Part shown: piece after piece, positions 1 through 8,369 of the stretch
Numbering within the stretch: position 1 is the first letter of the stretch
Layout of the letters: the number at the start of each line of letters is the position of its first letter
The notes under the pieces: generated by a model
The model's database searches: none
Told to the model about the DNA's origin: nothing
Seen by the model: only the letters and a program-made list of their open reading frames with translations
Assembly (NCBI RefSeq): GCF_036250735.1
Contig: NZ_CP109430.1
Coordinates: 3,844,001 to 3,908,000, forward strand
DNA length: 64,000 nt
Direction of reading: 5' to 3'
Origin: Streptosporangium sp. NBC_01495
Lineage (GTDB): Bacteria; Actinomycetota; Actinomycetes; Streptosporangiales; Streptosporangiaceae
Made by a program: the position numbers and the translations under genes

Positions 1-723
1 CTGGCGTGTGTGCTCGCCGCGGTGGCCGCGCTGGCCTTTCCCGAGCATCGCGTAAGCCCCGGCAGGGAAGCCGAGGCGGCCGGTGAGGGGGAGACGCCGG
101 AGGGCGGCTACGCCGCGATCCTGCGCGAGGGGCTACGGGCGGCGCGTGCCGACCGGTCGACGCGCCGGGCGCTGCTGCTGGTACCGGCGGTGACGGCCCT
201 GTGGGGGTCGCTGGAGGAGTACACCCCGCTGCTCGCGATCGGCACCGGCGTCGCCACGCACGTCGTGCCGCTCCTGGTGCTTCTGGTCTCCGTGGGCATC
301 GCGGCCGGTGGCCTGCTCGCGGCGGCCGGGCGGAGCTTCACGGACCGGGAGTTCGCCGCGCTCCTCGCGTTCGGGGCGCTGGCGCTCGGCGCGGGCGCGG
401 TCAGCGGTGTCGCGGCGGGGTTCGTCGCCCTCGCGGTGGCCTTCTGCGTCTTCCAGATGGCGAGCGTGCTGGCCGACGTGCGGCTGCAGGAGAGCATCAC
501 GGGCCCGGCCCGCGCCACCGTGACCTCGCTGGCCGGGGTGGGCACCGAAGTGGGCGCCGTCCTCGTCTACGGCGGTTACGCCGCGGCCTCGGCGCTGACC
601 GGTCACGCCGCGATCTTCACCGCCTCCGCGGTGCCGTACGCCGTCCTCGCCCTGGTCCTGTTCCTCGGCGGGTCCCGCTCGCGGAGGGCCGAGACCGTCC
701 GGGCCCCGCTCGGCGATCCGTGA
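1..723 (+). CDS. MFS transporter, C-terminal part (5' end outside window)
   Basis: The reading frame is open from base 1, so only the last 240 or so residues are present. They hold about six hydrophobic segments typical of the second half of a 12-helix major facilitator, after a hydrophilic central loop rich in Glu and Gly (about residues 17-45) that would join the two six-helix bundles. The substrate cannot be read from this half; membrane efflux is the default expectation. The gene converges on the EEP-family gene at 961-1923. It ends in an Arg-rich cytoplasmic tail. Confidence 0.8.
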   Translation: MACVLAAVAALAFPEHRVSPGREAEAAGEGETPEGGYAAILREGLRAARADRSTRRALLLVPAVTALWGSLEEYTPLLAIGTGVATHVVPLLVLLVSVGIAAGGLLAAAGRSFTDREFAALLAFGALALGAGAVSGVAAGFVALAVAFCVFQMASVLADVRLQESITGPARATVTSLAGVGTEVGAVLVYGGYAAASALTGHAAIFTASAVPYAVLALVLFLGGSRSRRAETVRAPLGDP

Positions 724-798
724 GGCGTGAGGCGGGCCGGTCGGGTCGGTCGGTTCGGGCCGGTCCTGGCTGATCGGCCCGAACCGGTGAGGGGCGGG

Positions 799-936
799 CC
801 CCGCGCCGGCCGGAGCCCGCCCCTACCGGCCCGTGCGAGTGGTCCCGGCCGGAGCCCGCCCTTTCACTGGCCCGTGCGGGCGGTCCCGGCCGGAGCCCGC
901 CTCTTCACCGGCCCGTGCGGGCGGTCCCGGCCGGGG
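799..936. repeat. 41-bp tandem repeat between convergent genes
   Basis: Two nearly identical 41-bp units (841-881 and 882-922) are preceded by a diverged copy (about 799-840) and followed by a partial copy (923-936). Each unit has a GGTCCCGGCCGG head and a GGCCCGTGCGGGC tail that can pair into GC-rich hairpins. It lies between the stop codons of two convergent genes, where termination is expected. No ORF here looks real. Confidence 0.75.
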
Positions 937-960
937 TCGGCGTGGCGGATCGAGCCGGGT

Positions 961-1923
961 TCAGCGCTTCGTGAAGCGGGGCAGGCCCAGCTCGGAGAAG
1001 ACCGGGCGGTGGTCGGTGTCCGGGAGGTGGTGGACGCCGAAGGTCCTGATCGCCATGCGCGAGTCGGCGAATATGTGGTCGATGGTCACGCCGGGGACGG
1101 GCTCCCAGCCCTGCTGCGGCCAGGTGGCCGTCAGGCCGTGCCCGGTGACGTCGGCCGCGTCGCGGTAGCCGCTGTCGAGCAGGTCGCGCACCAGCCGGTG
1201 GTCGAGGGTGGCGTTGAAGTCCCCGGCGAGAACCCGCAGCTGCCCGCCCGCCCTGGGCAGCGCCCGCAGTCCCTGCTCCCAGCACGGCACCCTGTCGCCG
1301 TACCGGGGCGCGCAGGGGTGGACCGAGACGACCTCGATCTCGTGGCCGCTCGGGTGCCTGATCACCCCTCGCGCCTGCCGGAACCTGCCCAGCGCGATCA
1401 GTGGCCTCTCGGTGACGGGGTGCTTGGAGTAGATGCCCGAGCCCCACACCCCGTCGACCGCGCGGTCCACGACGTGGGGCATGCGCTCGCGCAACCCGGC
1501 CGCCTCCAGACGGTCGCGCGCGGCCGGGGTGACCTCCTGGAGGGCCAGCACGTCCGGGTCGAGGGAGCGCACGAGCCTCATCAGGACGTCGGTGTCGCCC
1601 GCGCCGACGGCGAGGTTCGCGGCGAGCACCCGCAGCCGCCCCCCGTCGGCGGCGGGCCGGTCGCCGTCGCCGAAGTAGCGGGGGAGCACGGTCGTCGCCA
1701 GCACCGCGCTCGTGACCAGGGCGAGGGCCGCGGCCGCCCAGCGGCGCAGGCCCAGGGCGAGGAGCAGCGGGATCGCCGAGGCCGCCGCCACGTACGGCGT
1801 GAACGCCACCAGGGCGACCCACTGCCAGACGGGGGTCCACCCGCCGGCCCTGAGCAGCGCCCAGGCCGCGAAGGGCAGCACCGCCGACCAGACCAGCAGG
1901 CTCACCCATCTCGATCTGATCAT
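961..1923 (-). CDS. Membrane-anchored endonuclease/exonuclease/phosphatase (EEP) family protein
   Basis: This 320-residue protein starts with about three hydrophobic helices (residues 5-75), followed by an extracytoplasmic EEP domain. The fold's catalytic elements are in order: an Asn in RVLAANLAVG, the metal-binding Glu in ALQEVTP, the GDFNATLDH motif, then IDHIFADSRM and DTDHRPV at the C-terminus. These are the expected Asn, Glu, Asp/Asn and Asp-His residues. Three N-terminal helices plus an EEP domain is a common actinobacterial arrangement of unknown substrate, either a phosphodiester or a phospholipid headgroup. It stands alone on the minus strand, divergent from the metallophore-like operon starting at 2085. 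Confidence 0.88.
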   Translation of the reverse strand: MIRSRWVSLLVWSAVLPFAAWALLRAGGWTPVWQWVALVAFTPYVAAASAIPLLLALGLRRWAAAALALVTSAVLATTVLPRYFGDGDRPAADGGRLRVLAANLAVGAGDTDVLMRLVRSLDPDVLALQEVTPAARDRLEAAGLRERMPHVVDRAVDGVWGSGIYSKHPVTERPLIALGRFRQARGVIRHPSGHEIEVVSVHPCAPRYGDRVPCWEQGLRALPRAGGQLRVLAGDFNATLDHRLVRDLLDSGYRDAADVTGHGLTATWPQQGWEPVPGVTIDHIFADSRMAIRTFGVHHLPDTDHRPVFSELGLPRFTKR

Positions 1924-2021
1924 GCACCCGGAGCGTAGTGGTCACCTGTGCAGTTTCGGTGGAGATTGAGGCCTTTACCGGCGCAGATGCATCAGATCCG
2001 GATCAAAGGGGTCTTATCGTG

Positions 2022-2049
2022 TTGCAAAGAAAATGAAAGTGATTATCAT
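2022..2049 (+). promoter_or_regulatory. Predicted promoter of the metallophore-like operon
   Basis: A -35-like TTGCAA (2022-2027) and a -10-like TATCAT (2044-2049) are separated by 16 bp. Transcription would begin near 2056, giving a leader of about 30 nt that carries the AAGGAGG ribosome site at 2073-2079. The elements sit directly under the Zur-like box, so binding there would block RNA polymerase. Confidence 0.6.
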
Positions 2050-2050
2050 T
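2032..2050. promoter_or_regulatory. Zur/Fur-family operator-like palindrome
   Basis: The 15-mer TGAAAGTGATTATCA (2034-2048) matches the actinobacterial Zur box as I recall it, TGAAAATGATTTTCA, at 13 of 15 positions, and is flanked by AA and TT. The site is AT-rich within GC-rich DNA and overlaps the predicted -10 element. This predicts zinc-dependent repression of the ten-gene operon downstream. A generic Fur box is the alternative reading. Confidence 0.65.
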
Positions 2051-2084
2051 CCTTCCATCTGGTCTTGTGATGAAGGAGGCTGTC

Positions 2085-3335
2085 TTGGGGCATCTGCTGA
2101 TGGTCGAGAGCTGGGTGGGATCGATGAGTTCCCTGCTGCCCAGGGCGATCCGGGAGGCGGGTCACCGGTTCACCTTCCTCACCCGCGATCTGCACCACTA
2201 CCTGCGCGCCCCGTCAGGGGCCCTCGCGCACCCCCTGCTCGCCGCCGACAACGTGGTCACCGCGGAGACCAACGACGTCCCGGCCCTGCTGAGGTACGTC
2301 GAGCGGCTGCACGAGGCCCTCGGCTTCGACGGGGTGATCTCCTCGTGCGACTACTACCTCGCGACGGCCGCCCGGCTCGCCGCCCACCTGGGGTTGCCGG
2401 GGGCCGGTCCCGAGGCCGTCGAGCGGGCCTACCGCAAGGACCTCACCCGGGAGGCGCTGCGGAAGGCGGGGCTGCCGGGACCGGCCTTCGCCGTCACGGG
2501 CGGCTGGCCCGAGACGGCCTCGCGCGCCGAGGAGATCGGCTACCCCCTGGTGATCAAGCCGGTCGACCTGTGCGCCGGGATGTACGTGCGCAGAGTGGAC
2601 GACCGGGAGCAGCTTCGCGAGGCCTACCTGGCGCTGGAGGGATTCCCCGTCAACGCGCGACAGCAGCGGCGGCTGCCCGTCGTCCTGCTGGAGGAGGTCC
2701 TGACCGGCCCCGAGATCAGCGTCGAGTCGGTGGCCTTCGAGGGCGAGACCGGCATCGTCGGCATGACCGACAAGAGTCTCACCGGCGAGCCGTGGTTCGT
2801 GGAGAGCGGCCACATGTTCCCGGCCGCGCTCGACCCCGGCACGGTGCGGTCCGCCGGAGAGGCCGCCCTCGCCGCGCTGGCCGCGGTCGGACTGGACCAC
2901 GGCGTGGCCCATACGGAGCTGAAGCTGACCCCGGACGGGCCGAGGGTGGTCGAGATCAATCCCCGGCCCGCGGGAAACCAGATCACCGAGCTGGTCCGCC
3001 GGGTGACGGGCGTGGACATACCGACCGCCTACGCCCAGCTCGCGCTGGGAGAGCGGCCCTGGCTGGCACCCGCCGACACCGGGGTGCGCAGCGCGGCCAT
3101 CGCCTTCCTGCTGCCCCCGGGGCCGGGAACGCTCTCGGCGGTCCACGGCACCCGGCGGCTCGCCGAGGCCGGCGACGTCGTCGAGTGGCAGGTCAAGACC
3201 GCCGGATTCCGCGCGGGGGAGCCGACGAGCAACAACGGCTACCTCGGCCACGTGATGGTCGCGGACACCGCCGGCTCCGGCGCCCGATCCCGGGCCGAGG
3301 AACTCGTGGCCGGCCTGACCGTGGAGTACGCGTGA
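2085..3335 (+). CDS. ATP-grasp amino-acid/peptide ligase
   Basis: This 416-residue ATP-grasp protein resembles L-amino-acid ligases, which join a carboxylate to an amine through an acyl phosphate. Visible elements are the N-terminal Rossmann-like part, the nucleotide-binding [16 protein letters not shown] and the Mg/ATP-binding [11 protein letters not shown] near the C-terminus. The TTG at 2085 is chosen because AAGGAGG (2073-2079) lies 5 nt upstream; an upstream GTG at 2067 or ATG at 2070 would place the start almost on the operator and has no ribosome site. It is the first gene of a strictly coupled operon and overlaps the next by 4 bases. Given the epimerase encoded nearby, a dipeptide or pseudo-dipeptide backbone is a reasonable inference. 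Confidence 0.85.
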   Translation: MGHLLMVESWVGSMSSLLPRAIREAGHRFTFLTRDLHHYLRAPSGALAHPLLAADNVVTAETNDVPALLRYVERLHEALGFDGVISSCDYYLATAARLAAHLGLPGAGPEAVERAYRKDLTREALRKAGLPGPAFAVTGGWPETASRAEEIGYPLVIKPVDLCAGMYVRRVDDREQLREAYLALEGFPVNARQQRRLPVVLLEEVLTGPEISVESVAFEGETGIVGMTDKSLTGEPWFVESGHMFPAALDPGTVRSAGEAALAALAAVGLDHGVAHTELKLTPDGPRVVEINPRPAGNQITELVRRVTGVDIPTAYAQLALGERPWLAPADTGVRSAAIAFLLPPGPGTLSAVHGTRRLAEAGDVVEWQVKTAGFRAGEPTSNNGYLGHVMVADTAGSGARSRAEELVAGLTVEYA

Positions 3336-4141
3336 AGCCGTCGGCCGGGCTCGGCGGGCTGGTCGCGGACGTGCTGGCCTGCCGGGCGGGCTCCGACCCC
3401 GCCCGGCAGCGGATCAGCGTCGGATTCGTCACCAAGCAGGGCGCGCACCACGCCACCCGGGGCCGCGGCTACCGCAACCACGTGATCAGTCTCCGGCTCG
3501 GCGAGGCGGTCGGGTCCTGCGCGGTGGAACCGGACGCGATACCCGACGACGTGGTGTACGACTGCGTGGGCCGCGACGTGGCCACGCTGCTGTCGCACCC
3601 GCTGGCCGCGGTGCGCACGGCCGCCCTGGACGCCTACCTGATGCGCGAGCATCCCCACGACCCGGCCGACGCCGTGGCCGTGCCCGCCGGGTCCTCCCTG
3701 GACAAGTCGATGGCCCGGGCCGCCATGGTGGTGGACCTCCTCCCCGTCCCCGCCGGGGGCCGGGTACTGGTGGTCGGCGTGGTCAACTCGCTCCTGCACC
3801 GCCTGCGGGAACGCGGCCTCCGCTACGTGCCGTGCGACCTGCGGGGCGGCGAGACCGAATGGGGCGAGCCGCACGTCACCGACGCCGGGGCCGCGCTGGA
3901 GGGCTGCGACGCCGTGCTCGCCTCCGGAATGACGCTGGGAAACGGGACCTTCGATCCGCTGCTGCGCCACGCGCGCGACACCGGCAAGCCCCTGGTGCTC
4001 TTCGCCCAGACCGGCAGCGCCGTGCTCCGGCGGTTCGTCGGCGCCGGGGTCACCGCCCTCTCCGCGGAGCCGTACCCGTTCTTCTGGCTGGACGGCGGCC
4101 CGACCCTCATCTACCGCTATCGGTCGGAAGGAGCCAGGTGA
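3332..4141 (+). CDS. DUF364 / putative heavy-metal chelation Rossmann-like protein
   Basis: This 269-residue protein starts at GTG, overlapping the previous stop (GTGA). It has the layout of the DUF364 family: a small N-terminal domain, then a Rossmann-like half with [20 protein letters not shown], a [17 protein letters not shown] segment and a C-terminal [17 protein letters not shown]. Pfam describes the family as putative heavy-metal chelation, but its biochemistry is little known to me. Its place between a ligase and a PLP enzyme suggests an intracellular enzyme or metal/metallophore-handling step. The downstream gene overlaps it by 4 bases. Confidence 0.8.
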   Translation: MKPSAGLGGLVADVLACRAGSDPARQRISVGFVTKQGAHHATRGRGYRNHVISLRLGEAVGSCAVEPDAIPDDVVYDCVGRDVATLLSHPLAAVRTAALDAYLMREHPHDPADAVAVPAGSSLDKSMARAAMVVDLLPVPAGGRVLVVGVVNSLLHRLRERGLRYVPCDLRGGETEWGEPHVTDAGAALEGCDAVLASGMTLGNGTFDPLLRHARDTGKPLVLFAQTGSAVLRRFVGAGVTALSAEPYPFFWLDGGPTLIYRYRSEGAR

Positions 4142-5193
4142 CCTCCGCACCGGACCTGCTCACCCTGCTCGGCAACACCCCTGTCGCCAGGATCGGGACA
4201 CCGCTGCCGCACGCCCATCCCGGCTTCTGGGCCAAACTCGAAGGCCTCGGCGCGGGCGGCATGAAGGCCAGGGCCGCGGTGTCGATGCTGCTCGGGGCGC
4301 GGGCCAGGAACGAGCTCCGGCCGGGGGCGCCGGTGGTGGAGTCCACCAGCGGCACCCTCGGCGTCGGGCTGGCCTTCGCCGGCCAGGCCCTGGGCCACCC
4401 GGTGGTGCTCGTCGTCGACGCCGAGCTGGAACCGGGCATGCGGGCACTGCTGGCCGCGTACGGGGCACGGCTGGAGACGGTCGACCGGCCGCACCCGGTG
4501 GGCGGGTGGCAGCAGGCCCGGCTGGACCGGCTCGACCGGGTCATGGACCGGCTGCCCGGCGCGTACTGGCCGAACCAGTATCACAACCCCGACAACCGCG
4601 CCGGGTACGCCTCGCTGGCACGCGAGCTGGTCGCCCAGCTGGGCGCGGCGGATGTGCTCGTGTGCAGTGTCGGGACCGGCGGGCACAGCGCCGGCGTGAT
4701 CTCCGAACTCCGCCGGCACTGGCCGGAGGTACGGCTCATCGGGGTCGACACGGTCGGTTCGACGATCTTCGGGCAGCCGGCGCGCCCCCGCCTCATGCGC
4801 GGGCTCGGCAGCAGCATCCACCCGCGCAACGTCGCCTACGAGGAGTTCGACGAGGTGCACTGGGTCGGGCCCGCGGAGGCCGCCGACACCTGCCGGCGCC
4901 TAGCCCGGCACGCCTTCGTCACCGGAGGCTGGAGTACCGGGGCCGTCGCGCTCGTCGCGGCCTGGGCCGCGCGGGTGGAGACGGGCGCGCGGGTGGTGAC
5001 CGTCTTCCCCGACGGGCCGCACCGCTACCTCGACTCGATCTTCAACGACGACTACCGGCGCTCCCGCGGGCTGGCCGGACATCCGGTGACCCGGCCACTG
5101 GAGATCGCCGATTCCGATGCCGTCGAGGTGACGGGCTGGGCGCGCTGCCGCCGGGTCGCCGACCCGCTGCGCGCCGTGGAGGTCCCGGCATGA
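4138..5193 (+). CDS. CysK/SbnA-like PLP-dependent enzyme
   Basis: This 351-residue fold-type II PLP enzyme is related to cysteine synthase. The Schiff-base lysine is K43 in [14 protein letters not shown], the substrate loop is [15 protein letters not shown], and the phosphate-binding [10 protein letters not shown] is present. The STSGTLG loop differs from the SGNTG of true cysteine synthases and is closer to SbnA-type enzymes, which make beta-substituted alanines for metallophores. Likely role: replace the O-acyl or O-phospho group of serine with a nitrogen nucleophile to build a diamino-acid unit. GTG overlaps the previous stop, with AAGGAG about 5 nt upstream. No SbnB-type dehydrogenase lies nearby, so the chemistry must differ from staphyloferrin B. 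Confidence 0.85.
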   Translation: MTSAPDLLTLLGNTPVARIGTPLPHAHPGFWAKLEGLGAGGMKARAAVSMLLGARARNELRPGAPVVESTSGTLGVGLAFAGQALGHPVVLVVDAELEPGMRALLAAYGARLETVDRPHPVGGWQQARLDRLDRVMDRLPGAYWPNQYHNPDNRAGYASLARELVAQLGAADVLVCSVGTGGHSAGVISELRRHWPEVRLIGVDTVGSTIFGQPARPRLMRGLGSSIHPRNVAYEEFDEVHWVGPAEAADTCRRLARHAFVTGGWSTGAVALVAAWAARVETGARVVTVFPDGPHRYLDSIFNDDYRRSRGLAGHPVTRPLEIADSDAVEVTGWARCRRVADPLRAVEVPA

Positions 5194-6197
5194 GGCTCGG
5201 CTGGGAGGTGGTCCCGCTGCGGCTGCGCGAGCCCTTCCGCATCTCCCGCTCGGTGATGGCCGCGCGCGACGCCGTCCGGATCGCGCTGCGCCACGACGGG
5301 GTGACCGGGTACGGCGAGATCGTGTCCAGCGCCTACCTCGGGCTGGACGTGCCCCGAATCACGGCCGCGCTGGAGCGGGTGGCCGGTCGGCCCGACCCGG
5401 AGACACTCCTCGCGGAGCTGCCGGACCTGCCGTGCCCGCCGGGGGTGCTCGCCGGCCTCGACGCGGCCCTGCTGGACCTGGCGGGCAAGCGCGACGGGCT
5501 GCCCGTCCACCGGTTCACCGGATCCCCCTCCTGGCGGCCGGTGCCCACCGCGTACACGATCGGGATCTGCGGGCCGGAGCGGGCGGCCGGAGCCGCCCGT
5601 GACCTGCGCGACCGAGGTTTCACCGTGCTGAAGGTCAAGGCCGGGTCGCCCGACCCGGCCGACGACGTGGCGCGGATCGAGGCGGTCAGGAGAGCCGCCC
5701 CCGGAGCGCGCCTGCTGCTGGACCCGAACGGCGCCTGGAGCGCCGAGCGGGCCGTCCGGCTGCTGGAGCGGATGCCCTACGTGGACGCCGTCGAGCAGCC
5801 CATCGCGCCGGGCCGTCCCGACCTGCTCGCCTGGGTCGGCCGGCGGGTATCGATGCCGGTGATAGCCGATGAGGACGCCGGAGGAGTGGCCGAGGTCGAG
5901 CGGCTGGCGGGAGCCGTCCGGGGGGTCAACGTCAAACTCGCCCGGTGCGGCGGCGTGCTGGCCGCGCTCGGCGTCATCGACGCGGCGCGGCGCCACGGCA
6001 TGGACGTCATGCTCGGCTGCCTGGTGTCCAGCTCGCTCGGCATCGCCCCCGCCGCCCACCTGGCCGGGCAGGCCCGCTGGGTCGACCTCGACGGCCATTT
6101 ACTGCTGGAGCGCGACCCCTGGACCGGTATCGGCGGCGAGGACGGCGTGCTGCGGCTCTCCGGCCTCCCCGGCCTCGGCGTGCGGCCGGCGACATGA
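5190..6197 (+). CDS. Enolase-superfamily dipeptide epimerase-like protein
   Basis: This 335-residue muconate-lactonizing subgroup protein resembles L-Ala-D/L-Glu (dipeptide) epimerases. The expected catalytic set is present: KVK in TVLKVKAG, the metal ligand Asp in [10 protein letters not shown], Glu in DAVEQPI, Asp in VIADEDAGG, and the second acid/base lysine in [10 protein letters not shown]. Epimerases of this group invert an alpha carbon of dipeptides. Beside an amino-acid ligase it would set the stereochemistry of a condensed product. ATG overlaps the upstream stop (ATGA). Racemisation of an N-substituted amino acid is the alternative. Confidence 0.85.
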   Translation: MRLGWEVVPLRLREPFRISRSVMAARDAVRIALRHDGVTGYGEIVSSAYLGLDVPRITAALERVAGRPDPETLLAELPDLPCPPGVLAGLDAALLDLAGKRDGLPVHRFTGSPSWRPVPTAYTIGICGPERAAGAARDLRDRGFTVLKVKAGSPDPADDVARIEAVRRAAPGARLLLDPNGAWSAERAVRLLERMPYVDAVEQPIAPGRPDLLAWVGRRVSMPVIADEDAGGVAEVERLAGAVRGVNVKLARCGGVLAALGVIDAARRHGMDVMLGCLVSSSLGIAPAAHLAGQARWVDLDGHLLLERDPWTGIGGEDGVLRLSGLPGLGVRPAT

Positions 6198-7387
6198 GGA
6201 CGTTCCGGTCCTTTCCGCTGTCCGTACGGCTCCTGCTGGTCAACCAGATGGGCGTCAACACCGGTTTCTACCTGCTGATCCCCTATCTCGCCGGCTACCT
6301 CGGCGGAAGCCTGGGCATGTCGGCCGCCGCCGTCGGGGTGGTGCTCGGTGTGCGCAACCTCAGCCAGCAGGGCCTGTTCCTGATCGGCGGGACGGCCTCC
6401 GACCGGCTCGGTGCTCGCACGGTCATCATCGCGGGGTGCGCGCTGCGCGCCGTCGGCTTCGGTCTCTTCGCGTTCGGCGGCTCGCTGCCCGTGCTGCTCG
6501 GCGCCTCGGTCCTGTCCGGTCTGGCCGGGGCGCTGTTCAACCCGGCGGTCCGCTCCTACCTGGCCGTCGAGGCGGGCGACCGCCGCGCGGAGGCGTTCTC
6601 CCTGTTCAACGTGTTCGCCAGCACCGGGGCGCTGCTCGGCCCGCTGCTGGGCGGCGCGTTGCTGCTGGTCGACTTCCGGGTGGCGGCCGTCGCCGCAGCG
6701 CTGATCTTCGCCGGGCTGACGGTGGCACAGGCGCTGACGCTGCCGTCGCGGCCCGTGCCGCCCGGCGGGGGGTCGGTGCTCGCCGACTGGCGGGAGTGCC
6801 TGGCCAACCGCCGGTTCGTCGCCTTCACGCTGGCGCTGAGCGGGATGTTCGCCCTGCAGAACCAGCTCTACCTGATCCTGCCGATGCGGGCCGAGGAGGT
6901 CACCGGCTCCGCCGCCTCGGTGGCGGCGTTGTTCCTGGTCTCCACCGTCGCCACCCTGCTGCTGCAGGTACGGGTCACCCGGTGGCTGCGGGACCGTCTC
7001 AGCGGGGGGACCGCCATCGCGCTCGGCCTGGCGGTGATGGGCGCGGCCTTCCTCGCCCCGTTGCTGCCCGGTCTGACCCCGGTGCTGTTCACCGTGTTCG
7101 GGCTGGCCCTGGGAGTGATGATCGCGCAGCCGTTCGTGCTGGAGCTGATTCCCTCCTTTGGCAGGGAGGGCGTCATCGGTACTTATTTCGGGATGTTCTA
7201 CCTCGCCTCGGGCCTGGTCGCCGCGGTGGGCAACGTCGTCGTGGGCTGGGCGGGCGACACGGCGGGCTGGCTCGCCTGGCCGCTCTGCGCCGCGCTCGGG
7301 CTGGGCTCCGCGATCGCGGTGCGCCGCGCCGGTGTGCCGGAGAGCGGTTCCCCCGGGAACTTCCCGGCGGCGGAGAAGGCGCCGTGA
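6194..7387 (+). CDS. MFS transporter, probable metallophore exporter
   Basis: This 397-residue protein has about 12 membrane helices. The conserved loop between helices 2 and 3 reads GGTASDRLGARTVIIAG, and FNPAVRSYLAVEA lies in the helix 4-5 region, as in MdtH-like drug exporters. It is embedded in a biosynthetic operon after the epimerase (ATGA overlap) and before a methyltransferase, so export of the operon's product is the natural role. The short C-terminal tail is encoded by the first copy of a small duplication discussed at 7358-7421. Confidence 0.85.
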   Translation: MRTFRSFPLSVRLLLVNQMGVNTGFYLLIPYLAGYLGGSLGMSAAAVGVVLGVRNLSQQGLFLIGGTASDRLGARTVIIAGCALRAVGFGLFAFGGSLPVLLGASVLSGLAGALFNPAVRSYLAVEAGDRRAEAFSLFNVFASTGALLGPLLGGALLLVDFRVAAVAAALIFAGLTVAQALTLPSRPVPPGGGSVLADWRECLANRRFVAFTLALSGMFALQNQLYLILPMRAEEVTGSAASVAALFLVSTVATLLLQVRVTRWLRDRLSGGTAIALGLAVMGAAFLAPLLPGLTPVLFTVFGLALGVMIAQPFVLELIPSFGREGVIGTYFGMFYLASGLVAAVGNVVVGWAGDTAGWLAWPLCAALGLGSAIAVRRAGVPESGSPGNFPAAEKAP

Positions 7388-7422
7388 ACTTCCCGGCACC
7401 GGAGAGGACGGCGCGGCCGTGA
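7384..7422 (+). CDS. 12-codon minigene bridging MFS and methyltransferase genes
   Basis: GTG at 7384 overlaps the MFS stop (GTGA) and opens a 12-codon frame (VNFPAPERTARP) whose TGA (7420-7422) overlaps the GTG start of the methyltransferase. It is preceded by GGAGAAGG. The DNA is an imperfect duplicate of the methyltransferase initiation region (7358-7386 versus 7387-7421, both ending GTG and followed by AACTTCC). Most likely a duplication relic that still passes ribosomes along; a functional peptide is unlikely. Confidence 0.4.
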   Translation: MNFPAPERTARP

Positions 7423-8369
7423 ACTTCCTGACCGACAACCCCGAGCTGTACGAGCTGCGGTTCCCCGACCCCGGTCATCTCGCGGCCCGGTTCGCCGACG
7501 ACCTCGCCCGTCGCTTCGGTGGCGGGACCCGGCTGCTCGACATCGGCTGCGGCACCGGCCGCGACGCCGGTCACCTGGCCGGCGACGGCTACACCGTCAC
7601 CGGCTTGGACGTCTCCGAGCCGATGCTCGCCCACGCGCGCGGCCGGTATCCGGGTGTGGAGTTCGTCAACGCCGACATGAGGTCGTTCGACCTCGGCCGC
7701 CGGTTCGACGTGGTCACCTGCCTGGACAGCGCGCTGCTCTACTGCCACGAGAACGCCGACCTGACCGCGTTCCTGTCCCGCTGCCGCGCGCACCTGGCGC
7801 CCGGCGGGCTGCTCGTCGCCGAGATGCGCAACGGCGCGTTCTTCCTCGGCAACACCGAGCTGCTGGAGGGGACGGTCACCGGGTCCGTGCTCTGGGAGGG
7901 CGTGCCGTACACCTCCCGCACCCGCCTGTGGATCGACCATGCCGCCCAGCTGCTGCGCCGGCACCGCACCTGGGAGTGGCCGGGCCGCGCCGGGCCGCTG
8001 CACCAGTATTCGGCCTGGAGGCTGCTCTTCCCCCGGGAACTGGAGTACTTCCTCGACGTCGCCGGCTTCGAGGTACTGGCCCTGTTCGGCGGGCCGGGAC
8101 CGCGCACCCAACCCCCGTGGACCCCCGGTGCGCCGCCGTCGGACGGCCTGTCCGGCGACCGGCTCCATGTCGTGGCCCGCCTGCGTCCCCCGCCCGGCGG
8201 CCCACACGACCGTATCGGGAATCGTCCGGCCGCCTGCCCGGCCGCCTGCCCGGCCGATGTCAGAGCCGATGTCAGAGCCGATGTCAGCGCCGATCGTCCG
8301 GCTGTTCGCGCGGCCGGCCGTACAACCGGCACAACCGATGAAAGGACCCCTCTCCCATGCACTCCCTGA
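7419..8369 (+). CDS. Class I SAM-dependent methyltransferase with repeat-derived tail
   Basis: This 316-residue protein carries the SAM-binding motif LLDIGCGTGRDAGHLAGDG, then GLDVSEPMLAHAR and the motif II-like FDVVTCLDSALLY, as in Methyltransf_25/11 proteins. It would N- or O-methylate an operon intermediate, or act on the exported product. The GTG start has GGAGAGGA about 10 nt upstream. The catalytic domain ends near residue 265. The rest is low complexity, encoded by tandem 12-bp DNA repeats (8253-8294), and it runs 13 bases into the next gene. A spurious read-through tail on a shorter ancestral gene is plausible. Confidence 0.8.
   Translation: MNFLTDNPELYELRFPDPGHLAARFADDLARRFGGGTRLLDIGCGTGRDAGHLAGDGYTVTGLDVSEPMLAHARGRYPGVEFVNADMRSFDLGRRFDVVTCLDSALLYCHENADLTAFLSRCRAHLAPGGLLVAEMRNGAFFLGNTELLEGTVTGSVLWEGVPYTSRTRLWIDHAAQLLRRHRTWEWPGRAGPLHQYSAWRLLFPRELEYFLDVAGFEVLALFGGPGPRTQPPWTPGAPPSDGLSGDRLHVVARLRPPPGGPHDRIGNRPAACPAACPADVRADVRADVSADRPAVRAAGRTTGTTDERTPLPCTP
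8253..8294 (+). repeat. 12-bp tandem repeat in the methyltransferase tail
   Basis: GCCGATGTCAGA occurs at 8253-8264 and 8265-8276, as GCCGATGTCAGC at 8277-8288, and as a fragment at 8289-8294. Two copies of GCCGCCTGCCCG lie just before. Because the unit is four codons long, copy-number changes would keep the reading frame. Confidence 0.8.

Noticed and set aside
4138-5193. Housekeeping cysteine synthase
   Set aside because: The substrate loop is STSGTLG instead of SGNTG, and the gene is embedded in a metallophore-like operon with no sulfur-assimilation neighbours.
5777-7438. 553-codon minus-strand open frame
   Set aside because: Antisense to the epimerase and MFS genes; composition is Gln/Arg/Gly-rich with no domain, an artefact of high GC at third positions.
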